A stretch of DNA of 64,000 nt from NCBI RefSeq assembly GCF_963662255.1, contig NC_085073.1, positions 6,007,598 through 6,071,597 on the forward strand, read 5' to 3'. Position numbers and translations under genes: made by a program. The stretch's first letter is position 1. Each line of letters opens with the position of its first letter. Below are positions 47,141 through 58,770 of this stretch, piece after piece. The notes under the pieces were generated by a model that saw only the letters and a list, made by a program, of their open reading frames with translations, was not told the origin of the DNA and did no database searches. This DNA comes from Cinclus cinclus. Lineage: Eukaryota > Chordata > Aves > Passeriformes > Cinclidae.

Positions 47141-50100
47141 TCAGCCGGGGGCAGACACGGGCTGGGGTCCCTCAGAGCCCCCCGGAGCATCCCCGGCTGC
47201 GGGCGGGAGCTGCGGGACTCGCTGTGGCCGGTGTTGTTGCCGTTCCACTCCGGTTGTCGTAGGTGCAAATTGCTGCACTTCCAAAACCTCCCTTGGCTGG
47301 TGCTGTCTCTGCAAAGCCCATCAGCAGAAATTCCCGGCGTAACCAATGCGCTTTCTGGGTACGAGATGCCTTTTCTGGTCCAGATTCTGGGATGTCAGGG
47401 CTCTTTTTGTTCTTGTCTCAGCTGCTTGTGTCAGTGTTTTGTTTTTAACTGTTTCAAGAAAATTTACAAGCCTGTTTCAGGCGGAAGCTTTGCAAGAACA
47501 ACGGAATGCATGGTTGGATTTGCAGTGAAAGGTTCCCTTTTATTCCTCTGTGTCAGGAGAGGGTAAATATTTGTTTGGAATTGGTGGTGCTGCTGGTTGG
47601 ATGTAAAGGAAAGGCACCTGCCTGGGAAGGTGTGAGGCTGGAGCCCTCTTTGTGCTCACCTGGATGTTGGATGTTCCTGCTGGAGTTAGTTGGGAGCAGA
47701 GTGAGGATAATTTGGAGGTGTTTGTAGTCACTGGAATCATCTTGTGTGGCTCAGTCCCCTGGGATTTTGCCTTCAGTGGTCAGTCCTTGCTGCCACTCCA
47801 GAGCTGGGTGTTCCAGAGGGAGTTCTTGGAATCTGCAATTACAGGTTGTCCTTCAGTTAACTCACACGCTGAGCTCCCACCTCCTGCAAGAGAAGTCAGA
47901 ATCCAAATTTCATTTCTCCTGAATCCCATTTCAGTTTCTCCCAAATCCAAGCGCTCCTAACCCAGGTTTTGCACTCGGAAACCCATCACACTTTCAAGAA
48001 CCTGGTTTTGAGGAAAGAACCCAAGATGAATAACTTTTCTGAGCATTCTGGGTACTGAAGTGATGGAAACACTGACCAGAGAGCTGAGTAAAATGTCTCC
48101 TTTGTAGACTTTCTTTCACATTCCGTTATTTCATCGGCGTTTAAAATGCAGCATAAAAGCAAAAAGGGGTTAAGCACAACTTTGCTGTTTGCTCTCATTT
48201 TCATTTGGCAAGCAGCACGTTGCTGTCAGTTTGAAAACGCCTTACTCAGTTGGTGGAAGCAGCCCAAAATTTCTCTTGCCTTTTCATTATTAGTAATTGT
48301 CTTTTTGCAATGTTTACCATCTTGTCTGCTTTATTGTTGGTTACTGCTCAGAGCAGAGGCAGAAATTCTGAACTTCCTTTCTCTCATGGTCATCTTCCAC
48401 CTATTTATGACGTTGGATCCATGTGGGATTTTTAAATTCTGATCCGTTGTGATATCAACCCCTCCTTTACCGCCCTCACCAAAAAAAAAAAAAATCATTT
48501 GAGAAAGAATAAACTTTGTTTTCCCAAGGGTTTCCCTGTAGTGTGGAGCAGCAGAGTGCTGTTTTTCAGCTGGCACAGTGGATTTTTGGCATTTCAGCTC
48601 TGCTGGGAGGCGCAGACCTTGTGCAGAGTGGAGGTGGGTGGTCGATGGAAGCTCTGGAGCTGCTTAATTGTCTTTTGAGTGGGACCTTGGTGTTCATAAT
48701 CCAGAGCTTTCTGCCAACCCCATAGTAACAAAGTGGGTGAGGAGAGGAGAGGGGGAGTTATTTTTTTTTTTTGCTCTGTGACATTGACTCCTGTGTTTTG
48801 TTTGTGGCTCTTCTCCTTCCCTTTTTTTTTTTTTATTTTTTTTTTCTGTGAGGTTTGGAATTTCAGGACTGCGCTGATTTCTGGGCTTGTTTACCAGGGC
48901 TTGTCTCAATTTCTCAGCCCAGGGATGCTTTTGATGCAGCTATTTACTCATCCTTTCAAATTGTAATTAACAAAAAAAAAAAAATTAACGTGCAGATAGT
49001 GCTGAGCCCTTCAATATGAGACTCTTGAAATGCTGAAAAATGTAAGATATTTAAAGACAATTTGTGACCTGCATTTTTAGGGTGGTTTTTGATGGAGATT
49101 TTCTCAGGTTTCCAGAATTGATTTTTTTTTAAATATATATTCACTTAAAATCACTTTATTTTGAGGGCTTTCAGCCAGAGCTGTGTTTGAGCTCCCTCTG
49201 ATGGCTCTGCAGTCTTACCTTGGAAAAAAAAAAAAAAAAAAAGACCCCCCCCCCAAACTCCAAAACGCTGCCAATGGGTACAGTCTCCCACCTTCATCTG
49301 TCCTGGAACAAACCCAGGGAATTAAACCCAGGTTAATGGTGATGTTTGGAAACATTGTGCAAAATTTCATCACCTTTTGCTTGTGTATTTTTAGGTGTTA
49401 TCCAAAGTTCTGCATTGCTTTTGTTGAGTTCCTGGAAACTATGTGAAGTAAAACGTTGGTGTTTATATTTTAAACCTGGCTACTTTTAATACAAAACCCT
49501 TTAGTAGTTTAATTTTATCGAGTGGAATATGTTATAACAGCATAGATTTGATTTTTATTTGAAATAAAAATGAAGTAAAACCCTACAGTTTGTGATGGAG
49601 TGTGTAAAACCCACACACATCCCCCTGGCACAAAATTTGTACTTAAAAATGAGACACTCAGTGGTTTTCTGGTTCCTGTTGGCTGTGGAAGAGATCAAAA
49701 TGTGTCTTTGTACATCCCCAGCTCAGCATTGGATGTAGATAATATGCAAAACAGTTTTAAAAGCTTAGTTAAATCAGGAATGCTAATCTGCTTTTAAAAA
49801 TGAGAAACACTAATGATGATGATGATGACACAGAACTGCAGTGGTTCCTGATGTCTTCAGCAGGTTTTTATTAAATAATGTGATACAAAAGAAATTCCTG
49901 ATGACGTAAGAGTGGTTTTGAATGTCTGGGAGATATTAAAGAAATTCATCAAAATCAGGACTGAGCCCTCTGAGCAGATATTGATGCTTCCAGCTGGCAG
50001 CTCAGGCTAAAAGTGGCTTTCTCTCCAAACACAAATGTGAATTTTTCAAGCTCTAGAGGGTATTTTTTTCTTCATTAACTTTCCCAAAGTTTGGACATTT

Positions 50101-50164
50101 CCAAGAAAAGAGTGATTTGGGTTTCATCTGTGCTCACCCACTGGTGTGATGAATTTCATTCTCT

Positions 50165-50435
50165 GATGGATCCCAGCATCCCTGAGGTAGGAAGAGCCCT
50201 CCCAGCCCAAGCTGTGCCTTGTCCCCACCTCCAGAGGACTCCAACCCATCCCTGGGCAGCCCCTCCAATACCTGACCACCTTTTCCATGCAGAAATTCCT
50301 GCTGATGCCCAGCCTGGAAAGCTCGAGGCCGTTTCCTCCTGTCCTGGGAGCTTTGTGTGGCCATCATGGAGCAGGACCCCCAAGCAAAGCAGGGAGTTTG
50401 GAACCTGCAGAGATGCTCCAGGTGCTGCCACCTCG
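50165..50435 (-). mobile_element. CR1 LINE 3'-end fragment, minus strand
   Basis: Reverse complement reads TGGAAAAGGTGGTCAGGTAT, GGGGCTGCCCAGGGATGG and ends near GGGATCCATCAGAGAATG, matching CR1 3' blocks. Confidence 0.8.
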
Positions 50436-51924
50436 AGCCAGCAGCACCCTTAATTCTTTGAAAGAACATTTGTAAATCAGCAGGGTGAGAGGCAGAGGGG
50501 ACCTGGCAGGGCACAAAGAATCTCTGTTCTTGTGCAACCCTTGGCTTCCCTCAGCCTGCCTGAGCTGTCCAAGGTAAACACCGAGCTCTGCTGTGCCATC
50601 CTGGGAAACTGCACCGAGCAGGGCAAGGTTTCTTCTGGCAAACCCAAGCAGCTTTTGTTGGATTTCTAATTTTATTATTATTATTATTATTTTAAGGAGA
50701 CAATGCCTTTTTTTACTGATTGTCCCATCACTCCCACACAGTACAGCACAGCTGCTGCTGGACAAAATCTCTGTGTGTGCAGTGGCCAAATCCCTCGGTG
50801 TTAATGATGTAGCAAAGCTGGGGAAGGGCTCTGGGAGCACGTGAGGCTGAATTGTACAACTGCTGCATTTTGGGTGTTTGGTTGTAATTCTCAGGGTGAA
50901 CATGTGGGACTCGGCTCCGGCTGCTGCGCTTGGGTTTTATTTAGCATCAGCACTGGGTGGTAATTTGCATTTATAGAAGGTGCTCATTTGGGAAGAGAAT
51001 CTGTTCTCAAGGTGAGGAGGTGCAGTCGGTTCTTCCCGTCCTTTGGGGTTGATTTGGGGTTTTCCCCTCAAAACAAGCTGCAGAGGGGAGCTGAGCCTGT
51101 GGTTACCCTGAAAAGGGGGAGGTGTGGATACTGATTCTCTTTAGTTTACCAGTCAGAAATTGAAATTTGTGGTGCTGCCTTTCAGATCCAGCTGTGACTG
51201 TAGAAGTGGCAGAGGTGTCAAAGCCCTGGAGGACAGGAGGGGCTGGTGCGGTGTTCATCTGAGTTCTGTGCTGGCCAGGGGGTGAAGGAGGGTTTCTCTG
51301 AGTAAAAACATCACCCCACAAAACACAGCCGCAGGACTTGTGCCTCGGAGTCGTTCTGATGAATATTTGGTACTGAAAAATGATTTTAGTAGCAGTGTGG
51401 CCTGAGGGCGAGCTGTCTTGAGGATCTGTGAGAGGGAAGGGACACAGAGCTGTTCCTCCAGCACGAAGGAAAAGGAGGGGGAACCCCAGGGCATGGAAAG
51501 CCCAGAGCGTGGTTGTGGTTGTGTGAGGACGTGGGCTTGGCAACCATTTTTACCTGTTCCTGGCTTTCTCCATCAGATCAGTGCTTATCAGATTTTTTTA
51601 TCGAGTACACCACATTTTTATTTTCTAGCTATCTCAGAAACAACGTTTATTGAAATCTGCCGTCCATCAACCCCCTGCTCCTCTCACTAACACTTTGTTC
51701 TCCATTTTATAATCAATTTATCAATGCCATTGATTTTGGTTGGGAAGCACTCCCTGCACTTTAGGAATATCAAAGCCCTGGCTCTGCTGAGGCAGCAGCA
51801 CCGGGCACATTTCAGAGAGAATTTTCACTCCTGTGTCCAGCCATGTGTGGGTAGAGCACGGATGGACCTCATGAAACCAAACCCATGGGTTTGGACCTTT
51901 TAGGGGGGAATTTTAACCCACATT

Positions 51925-52140
51925 TCCTGCATTTTCTGTAAGAAGTTCCTCCCTGTGAGGGTAGGGAGGCCCTGGCAGGGTTTGCTCAGCTAAATTATGG
52001 ATTTCCCATCCCTGGGAATATCCAAGGCTTGGAGCAGCCTGGGATAGTGGAAGGTGTCCCTGCCTGTGGCACCAGGTGGAATTTGATGATTTTAGAATCT
52101 TTCCAACCCAAACCAGTCTGGGGTTCTGGGATTCAGTGAA
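51925..52140 (+). mobile_element. CR1 LINE 3'-end fragment
   Basis: TCCAAGGCTTGGAGCAGCC, TGGGATAGTGGAAGGTGTCC and TTTCCAACCCAAACCAGTC, ending TTCTGGGATTCAGTGA. Confidence 0.8.
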
Positions 52141-52734
52141 ATTATCAAACACTTTCATTGTTGTGGTAATCAAACACTAATTTGGCAAAAAACAGACATC
52201 CTCTCAAAAATTATCAATAGGGATTTAACCAAAATGTATTAAAGGCTAAATATGTATCTGTGTTCTCCATTATCCATCTGTGCTTGCAAAAGAACATTTC
52301 TTGAGCAGTGGAAGGGCAGTTTGGTGCATGGTCCTGACAGCATTGATCACTCCCTAATGCTCTGTTCCACACTGGCATCGATATTTTTGTGCCTAATGCA
52401 GGATCTGAAACTCAAGTAGACTTCAAGGCATTTCTCAGCAAGTGTAAAGCTGTGTCTTTAAAATAAATAAATAAATAAAATAAGCTTTTCTGGGTTAAAA
52501 CCGTTCCTGGTTGTGCTGGCTGGAATTCTACCCCTGGTGTTTTTGTAGCTGTGCTGTTGCTGAGGGGTTCCTGAGGGGTTGGGTGAGGGAGGGAAAAGCA
52601 GCAAACTCAAAATCAGGTGGATTTTTTGGGAGCAGGGTTCATTTTGTGACAGTGACCAGCTGTGACCTCGCTGCTGCTTCACTTTTTTGTTTCTCTTGCT
52701 TTCAGCTCCTCACATTTGTGGTCCCAAAGAGTTT

Positions 52735-52865
52735 TTGGGACCTGGGAGTATCAAAGGGCAGGCTGGACAGGCTTGGAGCAGCCTGGGATGGTGGGAGATG
52801 TCCCTGGCACTTGGATAAGCCTGAATGTCCCTTCCAGCCCAAACCATTCTGGAATTCTCTGAGCT
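52735..52865 (+). mobile_element. CR1 LINE 3'-end fragment
   Basis: GCTTGGAGCAGCCTGGGATG, GGGAGATGTCCCTGGCAC and CCAGCCCAAACCATTCTGG. Confidence 0.75.
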
Positions 52866-54469
52866 CGAGGTGGCAGCTGGATGTGTGTGTTTATTATCAG
52901 CATCTCTGGAGTTAATAATTCAAATGTTGCTTTGATTTGTTTTGAAATGATTTGCATTTCGTGCTGTTGGAAGTGATATCCAGGAATGAGGATCTCCAGC
53001 AGTGCTTGTGGAGCCAAGGGAGCATTGAACAGCTCCTCTTTATCATTTTATGTTTTATGTTTTGGCCTGAGCTCCTTGGGACTTTTTAAAGTTGTAACCA
53101 AGTGTTGATAACTGCCTTGTTTTGCAAATTATTTCTCAGGAATTGAGAATTCTTTCCCTTTGTACCAGAACAATCCTTTGCAATGAAACAACACCACCAC
53201 ACACCCACAAAAAACAGCTCTTAAATCATGAGGTGGAGGAGGCTGAAGTGCTGCAGCTTGAGGCTGCAGCAGGAATTCCACAGCCCTGGCTGAAAGTCCC
53301 TGCTTCACAGGCAGATTTTCTCCAAGTGTCTTTTCCTTCCTTTGCCTGGTCTATCACTTTTCCTGATGATTGGGAAAATCTCCTCTGTGCTGTCCCTGCT
53401 GAGCTGCTCACTGCTGGTTTTACTCTGGTTACTTATCACTCCAGAGCAGTAAGATGTGTTAACTGCACACTGCAGCTCTGTCAGATGAATTTTCAATTAA
53501 TTTTGGTACCCAGCTATTACTATTTATGTGAATATTATTTTCCTTGGACGGTCGAGGTCTCTGAGGGGAGGGAATTGGAGTCCATATCCCAAAATATACA
53601 AATTTCCAGGCAGATGGTGATAGCTTCCACCTCAGACAGAGGAGCAGTTGTTGGTGACAGGATGGGGCCTCTTCAGACCTGTTGGAAGAGCAGCTTATGA
53701 AGAAGCTGTGCAGGAGATTTTTTTTTTTTTTCTTTTTTGCAGCCTCAAAGTGGGATTTCAACATCTGTAAGCTGGATTAAAGGAATAAAAACCCTCTGTG
53801 GGAGAAGGGAAGGCAGGGATTGTTTCATACCCAGACTTCTGACTTTTTTGATTCCTTGCAGAGTCCTGGTATAGATTGTATTCCTGGCAGCAAGAGGGAT
53901 AGAAAATATCTGATTTAATATTTATTTAATATCTTAAATATTGCACAAGTCTCCAGCAGCCAGCTCAGATTCAAATGTCTGATTGACCTTCTCCTTGTAA
54001 TTAGATTTGCCTCTGGTTCAGGGGGATGATTGTGCTGAATGAGCCTTTTGCAATTTCAAGAATTTGGACTCTGATGATATTTGGGATATTTTTGATACCT
54101 GAAGGGTTGGCTGATGCCACATTTTCAAGCCACAAACAATTTTCTGTAGCTTTTGGCCACCCTGAGGGCAGGGTGAGGTGCCCCTGAACCCCAAAGAGTG
54201 CAAACGTGCCCTGCTTGGCTCCTAATTTACGAAACTTGTAGGGTTACGTAACTGAATTTTCATTCTTTAGCTAAAAATAAAAAATGGAACATAAAAGCTA
54301 TTTTTATCTTACTTAATGAGGGCATCTCTGCTTTTATTTCAGCTTTTCTGAGGCATTTCAATAGGAGGAATGGGGATGGTTGAGGAACTTTTTATTGGAA
54401 CTGGATGATTGTTCTCAATCAGATCCCTGCTCAAAAGGAATATTTGCTTTAAGAAAAGAAGGTCCCTTT

Positions 54470-54712
54470 AATCTCAGCCTTTTCTGTGATAAATTCATTT
54501 TAGGATGGTTTGTAGTAATTATTGCTGTGTTGCACCTTGGCTGCGTGGGGCAGGGCTGTGTCTCTGCTTTTTGGGGTTGTTTTTTGGGGTTCCTTTTTGG
54601 GGTTCCTTTCTGGCTTTGCTTTGTCTCCTGTTCTCCACGAGCCACCCAAGTACCCAAAGTTTGATGCTAACAAAGAAAAAGTAATCCTTACCTCCCAATC
54701 CTCTGCACAACT
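54470..54712 (+). repeat. Local duplication, copy 1
   Basis: Direct repeat of 56238-56492. Shared blocks include CTTTTCTGTGATAAATTCAT, GTGGGGCAGGGCTGTGTCTC, TTCCTTTCTGGCTTTGCTTT and CCCAAAGTTTGATG, with small internal length differences in a GGGGTTCTTTTT-type run. Confidence 0.85.
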
Positions 54713-55943
54713 CATCGTTAGCTAATAACACTCACAAAAATAAACAAGATTTTCAGCGTGTCGAGCTCCATCTAAAGAGAGCCAAAAGAATTCTTTGCCT
54801 TCTGGATATCAAATAATAAACGAGCTACTGAATTATCAGCAGCATCCACGCCTGAAAAACCTCGCAGGGAAGGAGCTGAGCTGAGCTGCCACGGGCTGGG
54901 GTTTGTTTTTCAAAGCTCTCAAATCAGGTTTGGTGCCTGTTGTAGCTTTGCTTGGCTCCCTGCCCGGCGATAGAGCACAACTTGGAAGAATAGTCACTAT
55001 TTTAAGGCTCCAGTTTGCTGTATCCTGTTTTTTGCTGCTCAGTTGTGACTGTGAAGTTTTAAACAGTAAACCTTTGTTCACCAGAAATAGCAAAAGTGTT
55101 TTTAAACACCAAGTCACAGCCTGTGCGTTAAGTTTTAATCTTTATTGTGATGGTTTTGTTTGTTTGTTTTAATCCTGCAAGGTGTGTTCCTAATGATTCT
55201 TTGCCCTCAATCCTCCTAATGATTAATTTTCATTCATTTTGGGGAGAAAAATGGACTTTTTATCTGTTTTCACTGTTCAGAGATTAGAAGAAAAAAACCA
55301 GAAATTAAAAAAAAATTCACAGCATTAAATGCTGTTGCCTCCTCTCTCCCCTCCTCTTTCTGTTTTGTTTTTCTTTGGGTTCACAAGAAAAAATTGAACT
55401 TTTCTTGGGGAAAAAAAAAAAGATTTGAATGCACTGTGGAGTTTAGAGGTTTTAAGTAGTGCTGGGGTGTGAGATCTTTCCACTTTCACAGGAATTGAAG
55501 GAGGCAGCTGTGGGACAGCTCCGAGCCTGGGTGATTTTTTACAACCCCGTTTCCTCACACTTTTATTGCTCAGGCAACCTGGGGAGCTGCTTGCAGCTCC
55601 TGAAGGAGAATCTAATGGGGCCTTGGAATTTGGAGATGACTCAGAAGAGGACAAAACAATCCAGTTAAGTGATTTGAGGTCTTAAATAATCTCCTCAACA
55701 GGAAGGTGAAGAAAACATGAACTCATGAGTAATAATTGGCTCTCTTGGAGTGTTAAAAGTGCAGCGCTGGGGCTTGGCCAGGGCTCAGCTGATTCCTGCC
55801 TGGGCTCTGCTGATCAATAACATGCAGCCCTTATGAATGGAGTTTATTGGGCTGGACTGGACTGCAGTGCTCTTAGCAAAGGGTTGTATGGATTGCAGTT
55901 CTGAGTTGGGGTTCTTGGGGTGTCCTGAGCATGGCCTGGAGCT

Positions 55944-56225
55944 GGGCTTGATCCTGATGGATCCATTTTAACTCAGTGTATTCTGTGATAAAGTCATTTT
56001 AGCTTGATCCTGATGGATCCTTTTTAACTGTGATAAATTCATTTTAGCTTGATCCTGATGGATCCTTTTTAACTGTGATAAATTCATTTTAGCTTGATCC
56101 TGATGGATCCTTTTTAACTGTGATAAATTCATTTTAGCTTGATCCTGATGGATCCTTTTTAACTGTGATAAATTCATTTTAGCTTGATCCTGATGGATCC
56201 TTTTTAACTCAGCCTGTTCTGTGAT
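55944..56225. repeat. 45-bp minisatellite in CRTC1 intron 1
   Basis: Four near-perfect 45-bp units (starting about 56002, 56047, 56092, 56137) plus diverged end units, each with GCTTGATCCTGATGGATCC and TGTGATAAATTCATTTTA. Because 45 is a multiple of three the minus strand reads as a perfect 15-residue repeat, MNLSQLKRIHQDQAK. This is a by-product of the array, not evidence of a gene. Confidence 0.95.
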
Positions 56226-56237
56226 AAACTTATCACG

Positions 56238-56492
56238 TGAATCCCTTTTAACTCAGACTTTTCTGTGATAAATTTATTTTGTGTTGTTTTATAGTGAGTG
56301 CTGTGTTGTACCTCAGCTGTGTGGGGCAGGGCTGTGTCTCTGCTTTTTGGGGTTCTTTTTGGGGTTCATTTTTGGGGTTGTTTCTTGGGGTTCCTTTCTG
56401 GCTTTGCTTTGTCTCTTCCACAAACCACCCACTGCCCAAAGTTTGATGATAACAAAGAAGAAATGATCCTTGCCTCCCAGTCCTCTGCTTCC
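56238..56492 (+). repeat. Local duplication, copy 2
   Basis: Partner of 54470-54712 in the same orientation about 1.78 kb downstream. Its left edge also resembles the adjacent 45-bp units, which carry the same TGTGATAAATTCATTTTA motif. Confidence 0.85.
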
Positions 56493-58029
56493 TGGTCATG
56501 CAGCCTGTAAAAATGAGTGATTTTAATCCCAAATCCAAAGGGTGGGAATGCCTTCCTCAGGTTATCACAGACTTGAGATAAGAGCTTTGACTCCATCACC
56601 CCCTTCCCCTCTGTCAGAGCACAGAATTTGCAGTTCTGCCTTCATTTTGGAGAGGATTTTCAGCAGCTGCAGGGGCCTCCTGCAGGTGTTGCAGCCTTTT
56701 AGAGCTCAGGATTTTCCTGGAAGTGCAGTATTGGAGCAATGCTGTCAGGTAACCTTAAAAATAATCAGATTTAGAAAGTCTCCAGTCAGCTGCCTCGCTG
56801 TGCCCTTCCCTGTGCCTGGCAGTTTTCATTCCTCTCATGATAAATACATCTTTTTCTGAATCCCAGTTTGGTTTTTTTTTCATGGAGTTCCTGTTTCATT
56901 CCAGGAGATGGAAGAGGATTTTGCTTCCCTTTTTGCTCTGTGCTGAACTGGTGGAAGCTGGGACAATCCCAGCTGCTCCTTGGAGGTGTCACCTCCCGTT
57001 TTGTTGTTAATTTGTGACGTTTTTTTGAAGAAAATTTGGGTGTTTTAGTGTATTGAGGGTGAAAATCAAAATCCCTGAAAATCAAGGCTGGCCTTGTGTT
57101 CTCAGCTCAGCTCTGAGGAAGGAGTTGCTTGGGAAATGTCCCAGTGGCAGAAACAAAACTGCTGCTAAATTCCAAGATATTACAACAGCTTCCTTCCCTT
57201 CAAAAAAAAAAAAAAAACCAAAAAACAAACCCCAAACCAAACAAAAAAATGCAACAAAAATGCTTTTTTTTTTTTTGGCCTTTTCCTGCATTTTTGTTCT
57301 TCCTGGCTGTGTTTGCTCGGCCTGAGAGCTGTGTTTGTGTCCTGCCACGGGGATGGGATAATGGAATAAATCCTTAAAAGTGACTGGAGTGACAGTTGTG
57401 GTGCTGGAGGAGTAAACAATGATGTAGCAGTTCCACGAGCATGGGGTCACATCCAGTGCATCTCATATGTCTGCAGTTTTTTGGGGTAATTTTCACTTCT
57501 TTTCTAGTAGACGTTTGGCTTCCTGTTTTGGCTTTGCTTGTCCCATTCCCTGCAAAATCCATCACTCCAGGACACCAAGATCCTTGGGAAGGATTGGCAC
57601 AGGCAGCAAGAGAAACTTGTGCTGGGCTTGTCCTCATTCCTCTGTGCAGAGCCAGCTTTCAAAACTTCACTTTTATGACACTAAAAACACTCTGAAAATT
57701 CAAAAAAAAAAAAAATTCCAAACTGTTGCAAAACATTTTGTTCCAAGATGCTGCTGGAATCCCCGAGGTCCCAAGCGAGGCAGGCAGAGCAGCTGCTCTC
57801 ACTGTGGATTATCCCTTTCCTCTCAACTTCAGCCTTCATTTCCTTTCCCCTCCTTCCTGGGAGGAACAGCTGTGCCTTTGGAGCCTCTGCTGCTCTTGGA
57901 GCACGGCTGGAAACTGCAGGAAATCGGTGACTTTGGAAATCTGCCTCTTCCTGAGTGTGACAGCCCAGGCAGAGAGAGGCACAGGCTCCTCTGCTCTTTG
58001 TCCTGGCACAGGAGCCTGGGGAGAGTGAA

Positions 58030-58770
58030 GGAGCTGCCACTGCTCCCCATTTCCCATTCCCCCCATTCTCTCCATTCCCCCATTTCCCCCCATTCCCCCT
58101 TTCCCGCATTCCCCCCTTCCCCCATTTCCCCATTCCCCCCTTTCCCCCTTTCTCTCATTCCCCATCCTCCCTTTCCCCCCATTCCCCCCATTCTCTCCAT
58201 TCCTCCCATCCCCTCATTCCCCATTCTCCCATTCCCCATTCCCCCTCATTCCCCCCCATTCCCCCCCATTCCCCCCTTTCCCCCCTCTCCCTCCATTCCC
58301 TCATTCCCCCTCATTCCCCCCCATTTCCCCATTCCCCCCTTTCCCCCTTTCTCTCATTCCCTATCCTCCCTTTCCCCCCATTCCCCCCATTCTCTCCATT
58401 CCCCCCATTCCCCCCATTCTCCCCATTCCCCCCTTTCCCCTCATTCCCCATCCTCCCATTTCCCCATCCTCCCATTCCCCCCTTTCCCCCCATTCCCTCA
58501 TTCCCCATTCTCCCATTCCCCATTCCCCCTCATTCCCCCCCATTCTCCCCATTCTCTCCATTCCTCCCATCCCCTCATTCCCCCTCATTCCCCCTCATTC
58601 CCCCTCATTCCCCCTCATTCCCCCTCATTCCCCCTCATTCCCCCTCATTCCCCCTCATTCCCCCCCATTCCCCCCCATTCCCCCCTTTCCCCCCCATTCC
58701 CTCATTCCCCCCCATTCCCCCCTTTCCCCCCATTCCCTCATTCCCCATCCCCCCATTCCCCCATTCCCTC
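58030..58770. repeat. Polypyrimidine CCCCATT-type array
   Basis: About 740 bp of almost pure C/T with a spaced A, built from CCCCCATT, CCCCTTT and a regular ten-fold CTCATTCCCC stretch at about 58578-58668. The minus strand is correspondingly GGGGAATG-rich. Confidence 0.95.

Noticed and set aside
54415..54731. Short similar open frames at 54.5 kb and 56.4 kb as a duplicated small gene
   Set aside because: The similarity is explained by the DNA duplication; frames differ in length, shift relative to each other and show no third-position bias.
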